Below are positions 17,216 through 25,166 of a DNA stretch of 64,000 nt, piece by piece. Within the stretch, counting starts at the first letter, position 1; each line of letters opens with the position of its first letter. The DNA lies in NCBI GenBank assembly GCA_016929595.1, contig JAFGIN010000151.1, positions 1-64,000 of the forward strand, in the 5' to 3' direction. The stretch is from Chitinispirillaceae bacterium (GTDB lineage Bacteria; Fibrobacterota; Chitinivibrionia; Chitinivibrionales; Chitinispirillaceae). The notes beneath the pieces are model-generated. The model was not told where the DNA came from. It saw nothing but the letters and a program-made list of their open reading frames with translations, and did not search any database. Position numbers and translations under genes: made by a program.

Positions 17216-18523
17216 TCAAACATTGAGAAGATCTCTGACCTTATCACCTGTTTTTTGACCATCAATAAAGGAGTCTTCCATTGAGAAGTATTCCCAGCCA
17301 CCAAACCTGCCAGCGGTAAAAACGTCATTTTTCCGGAGATACTCCTTGATTTTTTTTACATCAGATAAAGTATCTTTTTCGTAAATTACATAGGCATATG
17401 GAATATCTATTGTTTGAATCTCTTTTATATTACTGTCATTATCTATCAATTTTAAGGAAACCATGTCATCAACACATTTGCCTATACATGCGTCTTTATT
17501 GATTTTTGAGTTTTTTTTGTAAGAAGTTTCAATATACACCGACCCGCATCCTCCGGGTGTAACATTCTTTGAAAAATTGTGAGGAAAGCCTATCCTGTAA
17601 AAACTGAACTCTTTTTCCGGGAAATAAATCCAGTGTTTATTGCAGTTCTTTTTACTCAAACCGAAATTTACATCAAAAATTGAGATCCAGTTCAACCTTT
17701 TACTGCAATTCCCGATCTCCGTAGGCTTACTTGTAATTGAATTCACAAGTTCCGGAAGCGGTTGTGTTGAAATGAGGTATCTGAATTTCAGGTCACGATT
17801 TTTACTAGTTTTAGCGATCCTTTTTTTCAGGTCAATCTCGATTACTTTTTCATCAGTATTAACCTTCATTTTACTTGTCAATCCATTGATAATAGTTTCT
17901 ATACCTCCATAAGCAGGATAAAAAAAATTGGCATTATAACCCATCTGGTACTTTTTCTGATCAAACAATGCCCCCTGTAACATTCCTTCAAGATTAGCTT
18001 TCGGAACAAATCTGCCACCGGTTTCAGGAAGAAGTAATCGTGGATGCAATTTTAGCATTTTTTTTGTGTAGGGAATAAAAAAATGTTTACCAATTCCTTT
18101 ACCAAAATTCTGAATAATCCAATCCTCATAGGTTTCAGGAAGAGGTTTATCGTAAGAATATATTGAATCACAATAATGAAGAAGACACTCGATAATGACA
18201 TTTTCCGGTAACCCATATAAATTCATCTGGAAGGGATACCTGGTAAAAACAGTATTAGAAAAAATCCAGGCATTTCTCTCTCTGTGCTCAATATTTCCAT
18301 CAAGTATTCGTAAAATTCTTTTTTTGAATTCAGCGTTTTTAAAATGGAGCAGATGTCCTGTATAATCGAATAAAAATCCACCCTTTGATTCGGTGCGACA
18401 AAGCCCTCCGGCTCTATTCTCTTTTTCGATAATGGTGTATGGTATCTTCAACTCTTCCATTCTCAGAGCCGCACCGATTCCGGTTATGCCTGCACCAATT
18501 ATAAGAACATCATCCATATTCAT
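17216..18523 (-). CDS. FAD-dependent oxidoreductase, UGM/protoporphyrinogen-oxidase-like
   Basis: 435 residues. The N-terminal Rossmann motif is LIIGAGITGIGAALRMEE followed by IIEKENRAGGLCRT. A GGIETIINGL segment and the C-terminal FAD contact TAGRFGGWEYFSMEDSFIDG complete the fold. The superfamily includes UDP-galactopyranose mutase, amine oxidases and protoporphyrinogen oxidase. Members of this subgroup in polysaccharide loci lack an assigned reaction. It follows the glycosyltransferase gene by 15 bp and precedes the UbiD-like gene by 26 bp. The co-location with HemB and UbiD homologues suggests it may act on a non-sugar ring compound rather than a nucleotide sugar, but this is inference. 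Confidence 0.7.
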   Translation of the reverse strand: MNMDDVLIIGAGITGIGAALRMEELKIPYTIIEKENRAGGLCRTESKGGFLFDYTGHLLHFKNAEFKKRILRILDGNIEHRERNAWIFSNTVFTRYPFQMNLYGLPENVIIECLLHYCDSIYSYDKPLPETYEDWIIQNFGKGIGKHFFIPYTKKMLKLHPRLLLPETGGRFVPKANLEGMLQGALFDQKKYQMGYNANFFYPAYGGIETIINGLTSKMKVNTDEKVIEIDLKKRIAKTSKNRDLKFRYLISTQPLPELVNSITSKPTEIGNCSKRLNWISIFDVNFGLSKKNCNKHWIYFPEKEFSFYRIGFPHNFSKNVTPGGCGSVYIETSYKKNSKINKDACIGKCVDDMVSLKLIDNDSNIKEIQTIDIPYAYVIYEKDTLSDVKKIKEYLRKNDVFTAGRFGGWEYFSMEDSFIDGQKTGDKVRDLLNV

Positions 18524-18538
18524 CTATTTGTCACTTCG

Positions 18539-19669
18539 CTAAATTATGTTATAATTCTTAAGTAATTTTGTATATAGCTTTTCAAGTCTTTTTGTAAATT
18601 GACCCGGTTCAAATTTTGAAAAAGCATTTTTTTTGCCCATTTCTCCCATTGACTTCAGCCTGTCTGAACTTTTCAACAGGTCAATAATTTCCCGGGCAAG
18701 TACATGGTGATTGTCCGGAGGTATCAATCTTCCAGTCACTTTATCTTCGACAAGTTCTTTATTCCCTCCTACATTGGTTGCAATAACAGGCAAGCCAGAA
18801 GCCATTGCTTCCAGAATTACAATAGGACACCCCTCAGTTCTTGATGGTAAGACAAACAGGTCGAAAGCAGACAGCATTTCAAAGCTGTTATCTGTGTACC
18901 CGTTGAAATCGATGTATCGGGACACATTCAGTTCCCCAGCCAGTTTTTTCAATTTTGTTTCTTCCGGACCAGTTCCAACTATTATGCATTTTAAATTCCT
19001 GTTTTTTTCTGAAACAATCTGTATCGCTTTTATCAAATCGTCTACTTTCTTTTCTTCAGATAATCTTCCGACAAAACCTACGGTAAAAACACCTGTGATT
19101 TTGGGTACCCTGTTTTTCTCTTTCGCTTCAGTGTATTTCTCCATGCTGAATGGTGGATAGATTATTTCTGTTCTATCATGCATCCATACCGGGCTCCATT
19201 CCTTTTTGAGATACTCTGAAGTCACAACTAACTGATCGCATTTTTTAAAAGCATATTTCAGGGCGACCTGCAGTAATCGATCCCTCATCCTTCTCAAACC
19301 AGGTGGCGCAATGTTCTTCAATGTCATTTCAGTAGCAATGACAATTGGAACTTTTGCCGATCTGGCAGTTAACGTTGCTGTCAAATTTGCCCGCAATACA
19401 TGTGTCTGAACAATGTGCGGCTGCAGTTTTTTTAAGCGGCTGTATAGTCCTGTTATTTTGTTGATTTCCGATCCATTTCCGACGACCTCTATCCTGCCTC
19501 CCTTTTTTATAAATCTCTCTCCAAAATCATTGCCGTTATATTCATTTACCATTGCAATTAATTCATATCGATCTTTATCCAGACTATCGGCAAGAATTGA
19601 CAGTATTTCAATTAATCCATTATACACATTAAATGATTTATATACATGTACAACTTTTATTCTGTTCAT
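18539..19669 (-). CDS. GT4-family glycosyltransferase
   Basis: 376 residues with the GT-B fold. The donor-binding C-terminal half shows FTVGFVGRLSEEKKVDDLI, IVGTGPE and the E-x7-E motif in RTEGCPIVILEAMASGLPVI. It probably transfers a sugar to the growing lipid-linked repeat unit at the cytoplasmic face. Four bases separate its start from the HemB-like gene stop, so the two are translated from one transcript. Sugar donor and linkage cannot be inferred. Confidence 0.85.
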   Translation of the reverse strand: MNRIKVVHVYKSFNVYNGLIEILSILADSLDKDRYELIAMVNEYNGNDFGERFIKKGGRIEVVGNGSEINKITGLYSRLKKLQPHIVQTHVLRANLTATLTARSAKVPIVIATEMTLKNIAPPGLRRMRDRLLQVALKYAFKKCDQLVVTSEYLKKEWSPVWMHDRTEIIYPPFSMEKYTEAKEKNRVPKITGVFTVGFVGRLSEEKKVDDLIKAIQIVSEKNRNLKCIIVGTGPEETKLKKLAGELNVSRYIDFNGYTDNSFEMLSAFDLFVLPSRTEGCPIVILEAMASGLPVIATNVGGNKELVEDKVTGRLIPPDNHHVLAREIIDLLKSSDRLKSMGEMGKKNAFSKFEPGQFTKRLEKLYTKLLKNYNII

Positions 19670-19673
19670 GGTA

Positions 19674-20642
19674 TCAATTTTTCAAGTTCCTGGCAATTTC
19701 TTTTGCATGATACGAGATAATCATATCTGCTCCAGCCCTTTTGAATGCGGTCATTAATTCAATTTTTAAATCCCATCGCAAATCTCTGGATATATTTTCA
19801 ACCATCTCGAATTCCCCACTCACATTATACACAGCCAATGGAATATTGAATTCGGATTTTGCACGATATACAATATCAAGATACATCATTGCAGGTTTAA
19901 CCATTATTATATCAGCTCCTTCTTCAATATCAAGAGCTATTTCCCGCAATGCTTCATTGCCATTAGCAAAGTCCATCTGATGGGTCTTTTTGTCTCCAAA
20001 CTGTACTGAACTTCCAGTACCATATTTGAAAAAATTTGCATACAATGTTGAAGCATATTTTGCAGAATACGCCATTATTGGTATATCAGAGAATCCGCTT
20101 TCATCAAGTGATGAACGTATCGCTTTGATCTGTCCATCAAGCATAGCAGATGGAGCAACCATATCAGAACCTGCTTCCACGTGTGATAATGCAGTTTTTG
20201 AGATTAACTCAACTGATTCATCATTTACAAGGTAGTCATTTTTAATAATGCCACAGTGTCCGTGCTGAGTATATTCACAAAGGCAAACATCTGTGATAAC
20301 CATAACATCATTAAAAGAGCCTTTAATTTTTCTTACAGCCTGCTGGACAATTCCATTTTCACTGTACGCTTCAGTTCCAAGAGAATCTTTCTTTTCGGGT
20401 ACACCGAACAATAATATTTTATTAATTCCAGCCAGACGTAATTCCTCTATTTCCTTCTCTACTTTATCAAGTGATAAGTGATAATTATCATTCATATTCG
20501 GTATTTCATTTCGTATTCCGTTTCCATGAACGACAAAAACAGGGTAGATAAAATTTTCAATGTTAAAGCTATTTTCACGGACCATATTTCTGACAATCTG
20601 ATTTTTTCTCAACCTTCTCATCCTAACTACCGGGTAAGCCAT
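19674..20642 (-). CDS. HemB-family protein (porphobilinogen synthase), divergent paralogue
   Basis: 322 residues, normal HemB length. Both Schiff-base lysines are present (K195 in AYSAKYAS, K249 in VKPAMMYLD), as are the three zinc cysteines C120, C122 and C130 in DVCLCEYTQHGHC. The substrate-carboxylate loop differs from typical HemB. Where bacterial enzymes usually have YGPFRDA, it has YANFFKYG, and GDRKTYQMDP is GDKKTHQMDF. Two conserved Arg are thus Lys and a conserved Tyr is His. HemB condenses two 5-aminolevulinates to porphobilinogen. The fit with the aldolase core is strong, but the changed loop and its place inside a polysaccharide locus suggest a specialised enzyme. A housekeeping role cannot be excluded if no other copy exists. 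Confidence 0.8.
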   Translation of the reverse strand: MAYPVVRMRRLRKNQIVRNMVRENSFNIENFIYPVFVVHGNGIRNEIPNMNDNYHLSLDKVEKEIEELRLAGINKILLFGVPEKKDSLGTEAYSENGIVQQAVRKIKGSFNDVMVITDVCLCEYTQHGHCGIIKNDYLVNDESVELISKTALSHVEAGSDMVAPSAMLDGQIKAIRSSLDESGFSDIPIMAYSAKYASTLYANFFKYGTGSSVQFGDKKTHQMDFANGNEALREIALDIEEGADIIMVKPAMMYLDIVYRAKSEFNIPLAVYNVSGEFEMVENISRDLRWDLKIELMTAFKRAGADMIISYHAKEIARNLKN

Positions 20643-20662
20643 AGCATTCTCTCCATTTCCTC

Positions 20663-22261
20663 TTATTTAATTACAAAAAACGGTATAATTTTTCCACTTC
20701 TGGTTAAAACGGGTTCTTTCCTTTCAACTTTTATTATATTAACCTGTTCCCACATCACTGTTCCTGACTGAGTCCAGGACTCCGGGCTTGCTTTTGAATT
20801 CTTCAGATATTTAATGAATTCAGATTTTAAATGTTGTTCATCCACATCGGGGATTTTCGGACTTACCAGCAACTTTAACCTGTTAAGTCCTCCCTGCTCT
20901 TCATATTCAATGAGCTGATAATCTGTGCTTGAACCACCGAATTGTTCCGGAAGTTTCTTTTCCAGAATTTCGATAAAATCTGTATCGACAAAAGTAACAC
21001 CTTCTCCAGTTAACTTTTCATAGCTCCGTATTCCTGAAAGGTGTGTTGAAAATCCTATTTTTCCAAAGTCACAGCATGTTTCTTTCTCCTCGATCAGACC
21101 ATAATCACCCATTCCCACGTTCAGCAATATTTTGGGTGATTCAAACATCAGATTAGTAAAAAGAAAGGAATCAACGGACAAATCTCTTTGAGAATCGATA
21201 TAGTTGTGTTTTATTACTGCAGTTGAATCTTTGTATAAATGGCAGTGGTCACTTTGATCTCCACACTCAGGGCTATTACACCCTGCAGCAACAACACCGG
21301 CTTCAGAAATACCATATACAGGAATTGCCTTTGCCCCGGCGTTTTCAATTTCAGCTTTCTTTTTTTCTGTCAGTGGTTCACCTGTAACCAGAAAATATGT
21401 TCCTGCTATGTTAATATTTCTTTCCTGAGCTGCCATGCAGATACGTACCGCTGACGCTGCAAAAGTATAGATAACACATTTTGAAAATTCAGAACACATT
21501 TCAGAAGCCCATGATGCTATAATATGTGCGCTGTTGAGATCAACATATTCAGGATCTGCAATAGGTACGCCATAAAGCCTTGCAATTGAAAAAATGAGCT
21601 TCGCACCAAAAACTTTTTCCCAGTTGACTTTAACCTGTCGAGCTTTAACTTGTGAAAACCACTTTTTAGGTGGATTTCCTATTTTGGAAAATCGTAACGA
21701 TGAGTTAATTCCGGGAGCACCTGGAAACAGCGGAAACCAGTTTGCAATAGGTGCATTCATCAGGCCAAATATCGATAACAAATATGCATCATACAAAGCC
21801 CTTTTTGATAAATACTCGAAATCGATTCTTACTCGGGTTCCGGCACTTCTACTTGCACCGCTTCTGACTTCATAGGCTTCTTTGACAAAAGGATTATCGA
21901 AATCAGATTCACGACATTTAAATTTTAATCCGTTCCGGTTAACTTCCTTCTTTCCTTTGAATTCATCTACAGTAAAGTATATTCCCTCCAGTAGTAAACG
22001 TTTCAGCGTTTCTTCAATTCCCGAATTTTGTACCCACTTTTTTATATCCTGTGCCGTTATTCCAGCGGACTTCAACATTGATTTATAGGGACTATGATCA
22101 TTCCCGCATATCCCTTTTTCAACGATAGAAATAAAATTTGAATCTCTTGCTTTCATTCTTTCTGTCAGCTGTACACGTGCAGTCTCAAGTGCCTCAACCG
22201 GAGACATTCTGTTTTTTAAATAGCTATTGAGACCTGAAATAAATTTAATGTACTTTTTCAT
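20663..22261 (-). CDS. PaaK/LuxE-like adenylate-forming enzyme
   Basis: 532 residues related to phenylacetate-CoA ligase-type adenylating enzymes. It has a phosphate loop RSGASRSAGT (133-142), VTGEPLTEKKKAEIENAGAK, the A5-type motif YGISEAG (316-322) and a C-terminal TRSGKIIPF with a lysine at the position of the catalytic A10 lysine. A Cys/His cluster (C328, C333, C340, H341) resembles the zinc site of PaaK proteins. Such enzymes activate a carboxylic acid as acyl-AMP for transfer to CoA, a carrier protein or an amine. It is the first gene of the HemB/FAD/UbiD group and is 20 bp from hemB. It could activate the product made by those enzymes, but the substrate is unknown. Confidence 0.7.
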   Translation of the reverse strand: MKKYIKFISGLNSYLKNRMSPVEALETARVQLTERMKARDSNFISIVEKGICGNDHSPYKSMLKSAGITAQDIKKWVQNSGIEETLKRLLLEGIYFTVDEFKGKKEVNRNGLKFKCRESDFDNPFVKEAYEVRSGASRSAGTRVRIDFEYLSKRALYDAYLLSIFGLMNAPIANWFPLFPGAPGINSSLRFSKIGNPPKKWFSQVKARQVKVNWEKVFGAKLIFSIARLYGVPIADPEYVDLNSAHIIASWASEMCSEFSKCVIYTFAASAVRICMAAQERNINIAGTYFLVTGEPLTEKKKAEIENAGAKAIPVYGISEAGVVAAGCNSPECGDQSDHCHLYKDSTAVIKHNYIDSQRDLSVDSFLFTNLMFESPKILLNVGMGDYGLIEEKETCCDFGKIGFSTHLSGIRSYEKLTGEGVTFVDTDFIEILEKKLPEQFGGSSTDYQLIEYEEQGGLNRLKLLVSPKIPDVDEQHLKSEFIKYLKNSKASPESWTQSGTVMWEQVNIIKVERKEPVLTRSGKIIPFFVIK

Positions 22262-22588
22262 CGGTCAATCCGTTTTTTTCTGAATTTTAGATTGTTCTTT
22301 TTTTATAGTTCAATCCGAATTTATTATTTCGTCTTCTCCCATCAACCGAGATCAGATCAGCTTCTATATCCTTGACCATTTTTGCTGTTAATACAGGGTT
22401 TTTTACAGGTTCATCAAAATCAAATTATATGGTTTATCACTAAACAGTATGCCAATTTAATACTCACCTTTAACTACTACAAAGGGTATTCCTCTTTTAT
22501 TTCCAATAATGGCTCTTCTGAGAAATTTGGGGTAGTTAAATGGCTACTCTCTGATTTTATTATGTAAATCAGCTGATTTTTTTTCCTT
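22262..22588. other. Upstream region of the adenylating-enzyme gene, no gene found
   Basis: About 330 bp of AT-rich DNA. One open frame of about 60 codons on the plus strand has no ribosome site and no resemblance. The promoter for the HemB group may be here if it is not read from the upstream polysaccharide genes. Confidence 0.4.
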
Positions 22589-22829
22589 ATCCCGTAGGGA
22601 TCAAATATTTATATTTATAGAAATAGTAATAATAGAAACGAAATTTTCGTCTCGGAGAGACGATATATTTATTGTATAACAAGCAAAATGTGTTTTGTTT
22701 GTTATTATGAATACCGGTAATATATTTGTACAATTCATCTTTCCATTCAGGCATTATAAGAGATATCCTGTTTTCAACTGCAAAAATGAATTGGAGATAG
22801 ATATCTCTGTGAATCTGTTTGCCATACAA
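22587..22829 (-). pseudogene. Truncated IS200/RAYT-like transposase (Y1_Tnp)
   Basis: An 80-residue frame begins QIHRDIYLQFIFAVENRISL and continues IMPEWKDELYKYITGI. This is the N-terminal start of the Y1 HUH transposase domain of IS200/REP-associated transposases. Homology ends near the ITGI position. The rest is low-complexity Lys/Tyr sequence, and the catalytic HUH and Tyr residues are missing. Two small palindromes of the REP type follow at 22589-22661. It is a dead element separating the two halves of the polysaccharide locus. Confidence 0.6.
22589..22661. repeat. Pair of REP-like short palindromes
   Basis: ATCCC-GTA-GGGAT (22589-22601) and GTCTC-GGA-GAGAC (22649-22661) are perfect 5-bp-stem palindromes. 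Each is followed by a similar AT-rich phrase (CAAATATTTATA and GATATATTTATT). Paired small palindromes beside a RAYT-type transposase remnant fit the REP arrangement, in which the transposase recognises the hairpins. Confidence 0.5.
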
Positions 22830-23119
22830 TTAACCTTCTATGCATATTTTGGACAAAACCAATAATTTAAAACATGCATAACCTTTCCTCTGGAATGGTT
22901 GAAGCTCTCTGAACAACAACGCGAATGTCACTATCAGGTAATCGTATGGTCTTTGTCAATATGATACCCTAAAATATGTTTTATATCATACGCTTGGGAA
23001 CCTTCCTTTACCGGAATCTACCCACAATTTTTTCTGACGAGGCCCAATAATAATTCCGGAAAGGATAGCTACTATAATAAGAATATGAATTTAGGAAATC
23101 TGTTTTTTTTCCATATCGG
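22830..23119. other. Intergenic region, no gene confirmed
   Basis: 290 bp. Short minus-strand frames exist (one reads a hydrophobic stretch near 23030-23080) but are interrupted by stops and have no recognised relatives. It may be decayed sequence linked to the neighbouring transposase remnant. Confidence 0.35.
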
Positions 23120-24280
23120 TTAATGAGTTCTATTAATTAGCAGATAGTTATTCAATGCCTTATACATTGTCGCCTGTCCCCAGTGAAGCATTGGTGTTTT
23201 GTCTTTAACCAGCGGCAATACCCTGTAATAGAAATAGCCCTCTTTATCAAACATATTATTAATTGTCCATTCAATTGTCTTATTTGCTACATTGAGTAAT
23301 TTTTCATCATTTTCTGACAACAGGCTTAACGTATCAATAGCTTGAGAAGCACATTGTATTTCAATTGGATATGTTTTGTTGTTGTAATACTTTGGTGTTC
23401 CGTCGTTTTTGAAAAAATTTTTCACATAATATTCAGTGCCATTCTTCAGGTTTTTATTGAATTCAATATTTTTTGAATACTTTATATAGAGATGTAAACT
23501 ATCAAGATTATATCCTGTATGAAAATTATCAACCCAAAGTGTACTCGGACCTTCACCATAAAACCATGAGCCATCATCTCTCTGTCGGGAGCAGCTATAG
23601 AGCATCGCATCTCCAGCGACTTTCATCATCTCTGCATCATTACAGATCGATGCTGTACGTGCCAGCATTGCAGCTCCCAGCATATTTGAATTATGAATTG
23701 AACTTTGCGTAAATTTTACATAACTTATACACGTTCCACACTCAGTTTTTTCTCTGGGAAGATTCATTATCCAGGTACATATATCTTTTGCAATATCTAA
23801 ATATTTTTTCTCTTTTTTTGTATCATATACATCGAGTACTGCTTGTCCTATTAAACTTGTCCAAACAATAATAGGCTCATGTTTAGGTAACTTTCCGGCT
23901 CTGCTGGTGAAATCAAAATGATTTCCCCAGCAGGCATTTACATGGCCGGGAGATCTGTTTTTCAGCAACCATTCAAGGCAACGATCTGTTTTGTCCAGGT
24001 ATAATTGTTCTTTTCTTCTTTTATAATTTAACAAATAGCCCCATGCCATATACCCTCGCCCCTTTGTTGATTCAAGAGGTTTAACCCCCAGTATTGGACG
24101 AAGGTTAATCGGTGATTGTCTTACGATCTGCTGTAAAATTCTTTCTGGGTATACTTTATTAAAAGTAAGCGGCCTTAAAAACGATGACAAACCGTCAAAG
24201 GGCTCGTAGCTTTTATACTCTTTTTTTTCAACCCATTTTTCTACAAGATCGACACACTCTTCGATTCTTTCATTCTTCAT
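23120..24280 (-). CDS. Six-hairpin (alpha/alpha)-barrel protein of polysaccharide loci
   Basis: 386 residues when started at ATG 24280, which has an AGGG site; an in-frame ATG at 24322 would overlap the previous gene by 53 bp. No signal peptide. Aromatic and Trp-rich repeats typical of six-hairpin glycosidase-like barrels recur: CLEWLLKNRSPGHVNACWGN, SRQRDDGSWFYGEGP, FHTGYNLDSLHLY and MLHWGQATMYKAL. The fold is shared by unsaturated glucuronyl hydrolases and N-acylglucosamine epimerases. I cannot assign catalytic residues. It overlaps the GT2 gene stop by 11 bp, so it belongs to the same transcript. A cytoplasmic sugar-modifying or repeat-unit-trimming role is inferred. Confidence 0.6.
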   Translation of the reverse strand: MKNERIEECVDLVEKWVEKKEYKSYEPFDGLSSFLRPLTFNKVYPERILQQIVRQSPINLRPILGVKPLESTKGRGYMAWGYLLNYKRRKEQLYLDKTDRCLEWLLKNRSPGHVNACWGNHFDFTSRAGKLPKHEPIIVWTSLIGQAVLDVYDTKKEKKYLDIAKDICTWIMNLPREKTECGTCISYVKFTQSSIHNSNMLGAAMLARTASICNDAEMMKVAGDAMLYSCSRQRDDGSWFYGEGPSTLWVDNFHTGYNLDSLHLYIKYSKNIEFNKNLKNGTEYYVKNFFKNDGTPKYYNNKTYPIEIQCASQAIDTLSLLSENDEKLLNVANKTIEWTINNMFDKEGYFYYRVLPLVKDKTPMLHWGQATMYKALNNYLLINRTH

Positions 24281-25166
24281 ACTTTTTTCCCTGTATTCTA
24301 AATATTTTGGACAATCGATCAATCTGCTCCTTCTGGTGAAAATTTTGAAGCTCTTTTGATATCGGTTTTTTTACACCTGAAATTGCAGCATATATGTAAC
24401 CCGATAACACCATCATACCGGAGATTATATATGGCCTGGCCAACATTTGATTAATAGTTCTAAATACCTGCCATAAGAACAGATTTCCCAGATAGTAATC
24501 TTTTATCCCGTGGTTGAATCTGGCTTTTAATAATCCGGCACTACCAGTTCCCATAGGTCTAAGGTGTGTAAATTCTTTTTCGGTATAGGTTACGGTTTTC
24601 CATCCTTTCATCCTGGCTGTTGTCACTGCAATCCAGTCAATTCCGCCATGCCTGACTGGCGTATATCCACCAATATCATTGTAACATTGCATTCTGAATA
24701 TCTGACATGCTCCGGAAACATGATTTAAATCGACATATTTCCCATTGTATACTCTTTTTCCATTTTCAACAAAAGGTGTTCCTGCAACACCCAGTCGTGG
24801 GATCTCCATAAATTTTATCAGCAGGTACTCCATGAAATCCGGACCAAAAACAATATCAGCATCAATATTTCCAACAACATCAATTTTTTCATCTTTTATT
24901 TTTTTAATTCCCTCATTGAAGGAATTAACTTTGGCATCGAATCTTCTTCCTGATCTGACTGGTAAATCTATCAGTGTTATCCACCTGTAATCTGACAAAT
25001 ACTTCCTGACTATTTCTGATGTTGCATCCGTAGAGCCATCATTAACAATAACCCACTTCAGAGGTAAAACAGTCTGGTTTATTACCGAGCGGATGGTTTC
25101 TTCGATAAATTTTTCTTCATTGCGAGCAGGAGTAATCAAACCATAATCAAGAAACTTTTTGCTCAT
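24270..25166 (-). CDS. GT2-family glycosyltransferase
   Basis: 298 residues. The N-terminal GT-A domain has ITPARNEEKFIEETI, WVIVNDGSTDATSEI and a DxD motif in NIDADIVFG. A C-terminal hydrophobic stretch near residue 245-265 may anchor it to the inner membrane. It transfers a nucleotide-activated sugar during repeat-unit assembly. It shares one base with the stop of the preceding GT2 gene (TAATG), showing tight coupling. Confidence 0.85.
   Translation of the reverse strand: MSKKFLDYGLITPARNEEKFIEETIRSVINQTVLPLKWVIVNDGSTDATSEIVRKYLSDYRWITLIDLPVRSGRRFDAKVNSFNEGIKKIKDEKIDVVGNIDADIVFGPDFMEYLLIKFMEIPRLGVAGTPFVENGKRVYNGKYVDLNHVSGACQIFRMQCYNDIGGYTPVRHGGIDWIAVTTARMKGWKTVTYTEKEFTHLRPMGTGSAGLLKARFNHGIKDYYLGNLFLWQVFRTINQMLARPYIISGMMVLSGYIYAAISGVKKPISKELQNFHQKEQIDRLSKIFRIQGKKYEE

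Noticed and set aside
19674-20642. Calling the HemB homologue simply a housekeeping hemB
   Set aside because: Catalytic lysines fit, but the loop changes and polysaccharide neighbours make the plain name unsafe.
22840-23119. Short minus-strand peptides, including one hydrophobic stretch
   Set aside because: Interrupted by in-frame stops and no recognised family; too weak to call a remnant.
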